28,081 nt of DNA from Bacteroidaceae bacterium (GTDB lineage Bacteria; Bacteroidota; Bacteroidia; Bacteroidales; Bacteroidaceae). Below are positions 25,161 through 28,081 of the stretch, in pieces. A program made the translations under genes and the position numbers. Every line of letters starts with the position of its first letter. Position 1 is the stretch's first letter. The notes under the pieces were generated by a model. It saw only the letters and a list, made by a program, of their open reading frames with translations, was not told where the DNA came from and made no database searches. Location: positions 1 to 28,081 of the forward strand of contig CAAGNV010000023.1 in the NCBI GenBank assembly GCA_900771425.1. The letters run 5' to 3'.

Positions 25161-25802
25161 ATGCTGATAGAGCAACCAAGTACATGGCTCAGGTGGCTGT
25201 ACCCAAGTGCCATCTGGAGAATGAATCCAAAGGAACGAGCCGTTTATCTCACGTTCGACGACGGTCCCATTCCCGAGGCAACACCGTTCATACTCGACGT
25301 GCTCGACCGCTACGGAGTGAAGGCTACGTTCTTCATGGTAGGCGACAACGTGAGAAAATATCCCGAACTGAAAGCCGAGATAGAACACCGCGGACACCGT
25401 CTGGGCAACCATACGTTCAACCATATCGGTGGCTTCCAGTGTTCAAGCAGCGACTTCCTGAAGAACACGCACAAGGCCGACAGCCTCATTCACTCACACC
25501 TCTTCCGTCCGCCGCGTGGATGGATGCGATGGGCACAGTACATGAGACTGCGCAAGAAATATACCATCATCATGTGGGACCTCGTCACACGCGACTACAG
25601 CCGTCTCCTTACAGCCGACGACGTAGTGCAGAACGTAAAGAACTACACCCGGCCAGGCTCCATCATCACGTTCCACGACTCACTCAAGAGCATCGACAAA
25701 CTGCGGACAGCACTGCCCGAATCCATCGAATGGCTACAACAACAAGGTTATGAATTCAGACTCTTCGATGCCGACCAACAGCGGTCACGCCACCTTAAAT
25801 AA
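25161..25802 (+). CDS. NodB-type polysaccharide deacetylase
   Basis: Carbohydrate esterase family 4 type metal-dependent enzyme that removes N- or O-acetyl groups from a glycan. All signature motifs are present in its 213 residues: TFDDGP with Asp33 (base) and Asp34 (metal), GNHTFNH with metal ligands His84 and His88, RPPRG (116-120), MWDLVTRDY with Asp140, and ITFHDS with His172. No signal peptide is visible; the Trp-rich start (WLRWLYPSAIW) is only weakly hydrophobic, so location is uncertain. It may act on peptidoglycan or another envelope polymer. Its last seven codons and stop lie in the first unit of a 33-bp repeat, and the queG frame overlaps its end by 53 bp in the +1 frame. Confidence 0.92.
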   Translation: MLIEQPSTWLRWLYPSAIWRMNPKERAVYLTFDDGPIPEATPFILDVLDRYGVKATFFMVGDNVRKYPELKAEIEHRGHRLGNHTFNHIGGFQCSSSDFLKNTHKADSLIHSHLFRPPRGWMRWAQYMRLRKKYTIIMWDLVTRDYSRLLTADDVVQNVKNYTRPGSIITFHDSLKSIDKLRTALPESIEWLQQQGYEFRLFDADQQRSRHLK

Positions 25803-27099
25803 CTCAACTGGCAGCATCCATGCCACCTTGAATAATCCAGTAGGTAGCGGTCACGCCACCTTAAATAATCCGACGGACAGTGAAGCGCAGCAATGCACCT
25901 TTATCCTCGATACGTTAAAAGCCGAAGCATTGCGCCTCGGCTTTTCTGCTTGTGGCGCAGCACGGGCAAGGGCTGTTGCACCGGAGCATGCCCGAACATT
26001 CGTCCAGTGGCTTGTTGAGGGCAAAAACGCCGGTATGGATTACATGTCGAACTATACCGACCTGCGGCTCGACCCGCGGCTCCTCGTGCCGGGCGCGCGT
26101 ACCGTGATATCCGTGGCCCTCAACTACTATCCGCGCCAGACGCTCGCCCCCGACCAGTATCAGTTTGCATACTATGCCTACGGCAAGGACTATCACGACG
26201 TGGTTCGCGCCAAACTGCGCCAACTGGCTGCCGCTTGCCTGCCTGCCGATGCCACCGTGCGTATATGCGTCGATACGGCACCCGTCCTTGAGCGCTATTG
26301 GGCAGTCGAGGCGGGCTTGGGCTGTATCGGCCGCAACAAGACACTGATCGTGCCCCATGTGGGCAGTTTCGTCTTCCTCGGCGAGATCATCACTGACGCA
26401 GTGCCCGACAAATATTCCGAGCCTATCAGCGCCGCCGCCGACCACTATTTGTGTGGCAGTTGCCACCGGTGCCTTGACGCTTGTCCTGGCGGAGCATTGT
26501 CGGTTGTGTCTGAGGCTGTGTCTGAGGTTGTGTCTGAGGTTGTGGATAGGACTGTTGGTGGGGCTGTGGCTGCCGCAACGGTTGACGACGGTGACACACT
26601 GCCAGGTTCTGCCTTTCCGGACATTCCTTCCGGTTCAGGTGCTTCAGTCAGCCCAGATGTTCAAGCCTGTGCCGATGGTTCGGTCCTTCCAAACGCCAAA
26701 ATAAGCCAAAATGTACAAGTACGCCATTGCAAATTCCCGATTTCATCGCTCGATTCCCGTCGCTGCCTGTCGTACCTTACAATAGAGCATCGTGGCGAAT
26801 TCATCGATGAATTCGTCGATTTTGTACGTCAAAGTGTACAAGAATGCACAAATATGCCAAATGTACAATTTGTATATGGCTGTGACAGATGCCAGCTCTG
26901 CTGCCCGCACAATCGGAATGCCGAACCTACATCAATCGACGAATTTGCGCCTTCTCAACAGTTCCTGTCAATGACGAAAGCAGCATGGCACAACCTCTCA
27001 CTCGAACAATATCAGCAACTTTTCCGTGGTTCGGCTGTAAAACGAGTGAAGTATGACGGACTCATGCGTAATATACGTGCCCTTGGTGTGCAAAAGTGA
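25750..27099 (+). CDS. queG: Epoxyqueuosine reductase, with repeat-derived N-terminal extension and internal insert
   Basis: Reduces epoxyqueuosine to queuosine in tRNA using a cobalamin-type cofactor and two [4Fe-4S] clusters. Family marks: CVDTAPVLERYWAVEAGLGCIGRNK with catalytic Asp175, first cluster motif CGSCHRCLDACPGGAL (Cys235, 238, 241, 245), SYLTIEHRGEF, and second cluster motif CDRCQLCCP (Cys378, 381, 384/385). The protein is 449 residues against the usual 310-380. The excess is a 45-residue N-terminal extension made of three 11-residue repeats (GHATLNN) and an insert of about 80 residues (251-330) between the cluster motifs, starting with VVSE/AVSE repeats. The ATG at 25750 is preceded by AAGG and overlaps the deacetylase; ATG 25768 or TTG 25828 are alternative starts. 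Cluster ligands are all retained, so the enzyme is probably functional. Confidence 0.9.
   Translation: MNSDSSMPTNSGHATLNNSTGSIHATLNNPVGSGHATLNNPTDSEAQQCTFILDTLKAEALRLGFSACGAARARAVAPEHARTFVQWLVEGKNAGMDYMSNYTDLRLDPRLLVPGARTVISVALNYYPRQTLAPDQYQFAYYAYGKDYHDVVRAKLRQLAAACLPADATVRICVDTAPVLERYWAVEAGLGCIGRNKTLIVPHVGSFVFLGEIITDAVPDKYSEPISAAADHYLCGSCHRCLDACPGGALSVVSEAVSEVVSEVVDRTVGGAVAAATVDDGDTLPGSAFPDIPSGSGASVSPDVQACADGSVLPNAKISQNVQVRHCKFPISSLDSRRCLSYLTIEHRGEFIDEFVDFVRQSVQECTNMPNVQFVYGCDRCQLCCPHNRNAEPTSIDEFAPSQQFLSMTKAAWHNLSLEQYQQLFRGSAVKRVKYDGLMRNIRALGVQK
25780..25878 (+). repeat. 33-bp tandem repeat across the deacetylase stop and queG start region
   Basis: Three units start at 25780, 25813 and 25846. 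Units 1 and 3 share AGCGGTCACGCCACCTTAAA and more; unit 2 differs at a few bases. In the queG frame each unit encodes 11 residues (S-G/I-H-A-T-L-N-N-x-x-G). Unit 1 in the other frame encodes the last residues and the TAA stop of the deacetylase. Because the unit is a multiple of three, copy-number changes keep queG in frame. Confidence 0.92.
26503..26538 (+). repeat. 12-bp in-frame repeat inside queG
   Basis: GTTGTGTCTGAG, GCTGTGTCTGAG and GTTGTGTCTGAG follow one another, then a partial GTTGTG. They encode VVSE-AVSE-VVSE at the start of the insert between the two Fe-S motifs of QueG. Confidence 0.9.
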
Positions 27100-27177
27100 A
27101 TTTGTAGTCGTATATTACAATAAATAGTGCATTTTGCAATGCTGACTATACAATTTATAGCACAAAGTGTACAAGTA

Positions 27178-27204
27178 TGCACGAATATTGCAATAATTCG
27201 TGCA
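27178..27204. promoter_or_regulatory. Dyad element next to the small-RNA promoter
   Basis: TGCACGAAT (27178-27186) and ATTCGTGCA (27196-27204) are exact complements around a palindromic core TATTGCAATA. The element ends 5 bp before the -33 box at 27210, a typical operator position, and has no T tract, so an operator is more likely than a terminator for queG. Confidence 0.5.
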
Positions 27205-27209
27205 AATAG

Positions 27210-27240
27210 TTTGTCACTAACGAAACAATCACTACCTTTG
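27210..27240 (+). promoter_or_regulatory. Consensus promoter without a downstream gene
   Basis: TTTG (27210-27213), exactly 19 bp, and TACCTTTG (27233-27240) form a full Bacteroidetes promoter. The predicted start is near 27247. No plausible open reading frame follows; instead an intrinsic terminator ends about 85 nt later. Confidence 0.8.
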
Positions 27241-27246
27241 CATCAG

Positions 27247-27331
27247 CTATAAGCAATTATAGTTTTGCTATAAGGTAAAGACTTTTTCATAGAAGGGAGT
27301 TTGCTGTGAAGCGTCGCTCCCTCTTTTTTTT
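27247..27331 (+). ncRNA. Candidate small RNA of about 85 nt
   Basis: It starts 7 bp after the -7 box. The first 16 nt, CTATAAGCAATTATAG, form a 6-bp hairpin with a GCAA (GNRA) tetraloop. A single-stranded A/U-rich middle (about 27263-27293) follows, then a terminator hairpin and eight T. No start codon with a useful frame occurs. It does not match any RNA family that I recognise. It could instead be a leader of an unidentified downstream transcript, but nothing credible is encoded in the next 700 bp. Confidence 0.6.
27294..27331 (+). terminator. Intrinsic terminator of the candidate small RNA
   Basis: AGGGAG (27294-27299) pairs with CTCCCT (27317-27322). Inside, GCT and AGC close a GTGA tetraloop. 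A run of eight T follows at 27324-27331. Confidence 0.88.
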
Positions 27332-27382
27332 GTCCTTATTCAACCGGATAATCTTCATTTCGATAGTTACACAGCTCATCAG

Positions 27383-27562
27383 TTTATTTCGTTCTTTTCC
27401 GTGGTTAAAAAAGAGATACGAACACGAAAACCACGTAATCGACTTGTCGCTTGCGTAGAGCAACGGAGCAAGAACAATACGAAACCATGCGGATGAAGCA
27501 ATGCGATGTGCCATTATGCAAGGTTCGTACGATAAATAAACCACGGAAAGAACGAAAAGAAC
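27383..27562. repeat. Inverted repeat pair enclosing about 130 bp
   Basis: TTTCGTTCTTTTCCGTGGTT (ending 27406) and AACCACGGAAAGAACGAAAA (starting 27539) are complements except for one extra A/T. The enclosed 27407-27538 has no credible gene. A third, related copy (CTTCCGTTCTTTCCGTGGTT, 27829-27848) lies further right. This resembles a small non-autonomous element or a dispersed intergenic repeat. Confidence 0.65.
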
Positions 27563-27600
27563 GGAAGAAGTGTCAATGTAAAATGATTGGGATGATGGTG

Positions 27601-27692
27601 CTTGTCACCACTTGGTGGTGCAAGTCCCACTTTTCCTTGCGAGCATGCTCGCAGACAAAAGCGTCACTTACACCACCAACCTCTTGCAGAGG
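27601..27692. other. Cluster of three hairpins, no gene
   Basis: Hairpin 1 (27601-27624): CTTG-T-CACCAC/GTGGTG-CAAG, 10 pairs with one bulge. Hairpin 2: TGCGAGCATGCTCGCA (27638-27653) is a 16-bp perfect palindrome. Hairpin 3: CCTCT/AGAGG (27680-27692). The frames open across this region have no protein-like composition. The meaning is unknown; it may be the remains of a structured RNA or mobile element. Confidence 0.45.
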
Positions 27693-27750
27693 CTTCATCA
27701 TCCTCAATCGGAAAATCCACGAAAACGCTAATGCTGAAAACTAAAACATT

Positions 27751-27900
27751 TTAAAATATAAGTCAGTCCATGAGTCATCCGTTGCTAATTATCAATTATG
27801 AATTTTGAATTATTAATTTCTTTCGTTTCTTCCGTTCTTTCCGTGGTTAAAATATAAGTCAGTCCATGAGTCAGCATTGCTAATTATGAATTTTTAATTA
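27751..27900 (+). repeat. Degenerate 96-bp direct duplication
   Basis: TTAAAATATAAGTCAGTCCA-TGAGTCA occurs at 27751-27777 and 27847-27873, 96 bp apart, each followed by TTGCTAATTAT and AT-rich ATTATGAATT/TTAATT words. The rest of 27332-27994 outside the listed repeats shows no gene or RNA that I can name. Confidence 0.8.
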
Positions 27901-27994
27901 TGAATTATTAATTAAATATGTCTTTCCCTTCCAATTGCATATTTATGCATTTTCAGCAGTTGTCAACCACGCATTTGTTCCCTACGAAAAACGG

Positions 27995-28081
27995 AGCCAA
28001 ATCTTAGCGTCGGAAGATTTGGTTCTTCGGGCAATAAGATTTGGTTCTTATGGCGATAAGATTTGGTTCTTCCGACCCGAA
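27995..28081. repeat. 22-bp-period dyad array, inverted copy E2
   Basis: On this strand AAGATTTGGTTCTT words start at 28014, 28036 and 28058, 22 bp apart, preceded by the inverted half AGCCAAATCTTA at 27995-28006. Read on the minus strand, the first 48 bases from 28081 are identical to E1 from 7137, and most of the rest also matches. The window ends inside or at the edge of the element, so its outer boundary is unknown. Confidence 0.95.

Noticed and set aside
27287..27544. 85-residue minus-strand open frame
   Set aside because: It reads antisense through a terminator and a repeat; no start signal or recognisable motif.
27601..27692. Group II intron or riboswitch remnant
   Set aside because: The hairpins are suggestive, but no domain V-like motif, reverse transcriptase or known aptamer core could be identified.
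27451..27744. 97-residue open frame at the right end
   Set aside because: It crosses an inverted repeat and three hairpins and has a random-looking Lys/Arg-rich composition.

Overview
The window looks like chromosomal DNA of a Bacteroidales bacterium, most likely Prevotella or a close relative. The signs are promoters of the form TTTG-N19-TAnnTTTG, a BspA-type leucine-rich-repeat surface protein, two secreted proteins ending in the same YD(L/I)QGR...KG(F/I)YI...KK tail, a DUF2723 membrane glycosyltransferase-like protein, a fimbrillin-like lipoprotein, and a periplasmic regulator with a TPR-like/TM/HTH layout. Genus is inferred from gene style, not from a marker gene. No rRNA, tRNA, phage, insertion sequence or CRISPR array is visible.

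Layout. 1-1230: a 16-bp tandem array directly before an exported aldose 1-epimerase. 1231-1612: a REP-like inverted pair around a 46-bp perfect palindrome with a T tract. 1613-6928: a membrane-spanning regulator and, 21 bp later, a 1313-residue BspA-like protein, probably one transcript. 6929-7648: intergenic, with a hairpin, a 22-bp-period array (copy E1) and a promoter. 7649-11639: GreA, a MATE transporter with a C-terminal ATPase-like domain, and an acyl-CoA-synthetase-like enzyme; a 168-bp insertion separates greA from the transporter gene. 11716-12777 (minus strand): an outer-membrane barrel protein, convergent with the preceding genes. 13187-17131: a lipoprotein with a long Ala-rich coiled coil and an OmpA protein, both with very strong codon bias and probably co-transcribed. 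17211-19136: a secreted protein with three Big2 domains, starting right after an intrinsic terminator. 19137-21558: a second 22-bp array, a small Cys-rich peptide, a fimbrillin-like/FISUMP lipoprotein and a palindromic 21-bp array. 21559-27099: DUF2723 protein, NodB-type deacetylase, and an unusual repeat-containing QueG. 27100-28081: no credible gene, but a strong promoter-terminator unit that may be a small RNA, several inverted and direct repeats, and an inverted second copy (E2) of the 22-bp array.

Most protein products are envelope or surface components: surface display, peptidoglycan anchoring, probable glycan transfer and deacetylation, and transport. GreA and QueG are housekeeping genes.

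The protein-coding content is mostly ordinary. The unusual material is non-coding: four 21-22-bp-period dyad arrays built from three unrelated sequences, an identical 27-bp promoter segment used twice (with a related word at a third promoter), a candidate small RNA, and in-frame repeat insertions in queG. All of this was read by eye; no database search or folding program was run.
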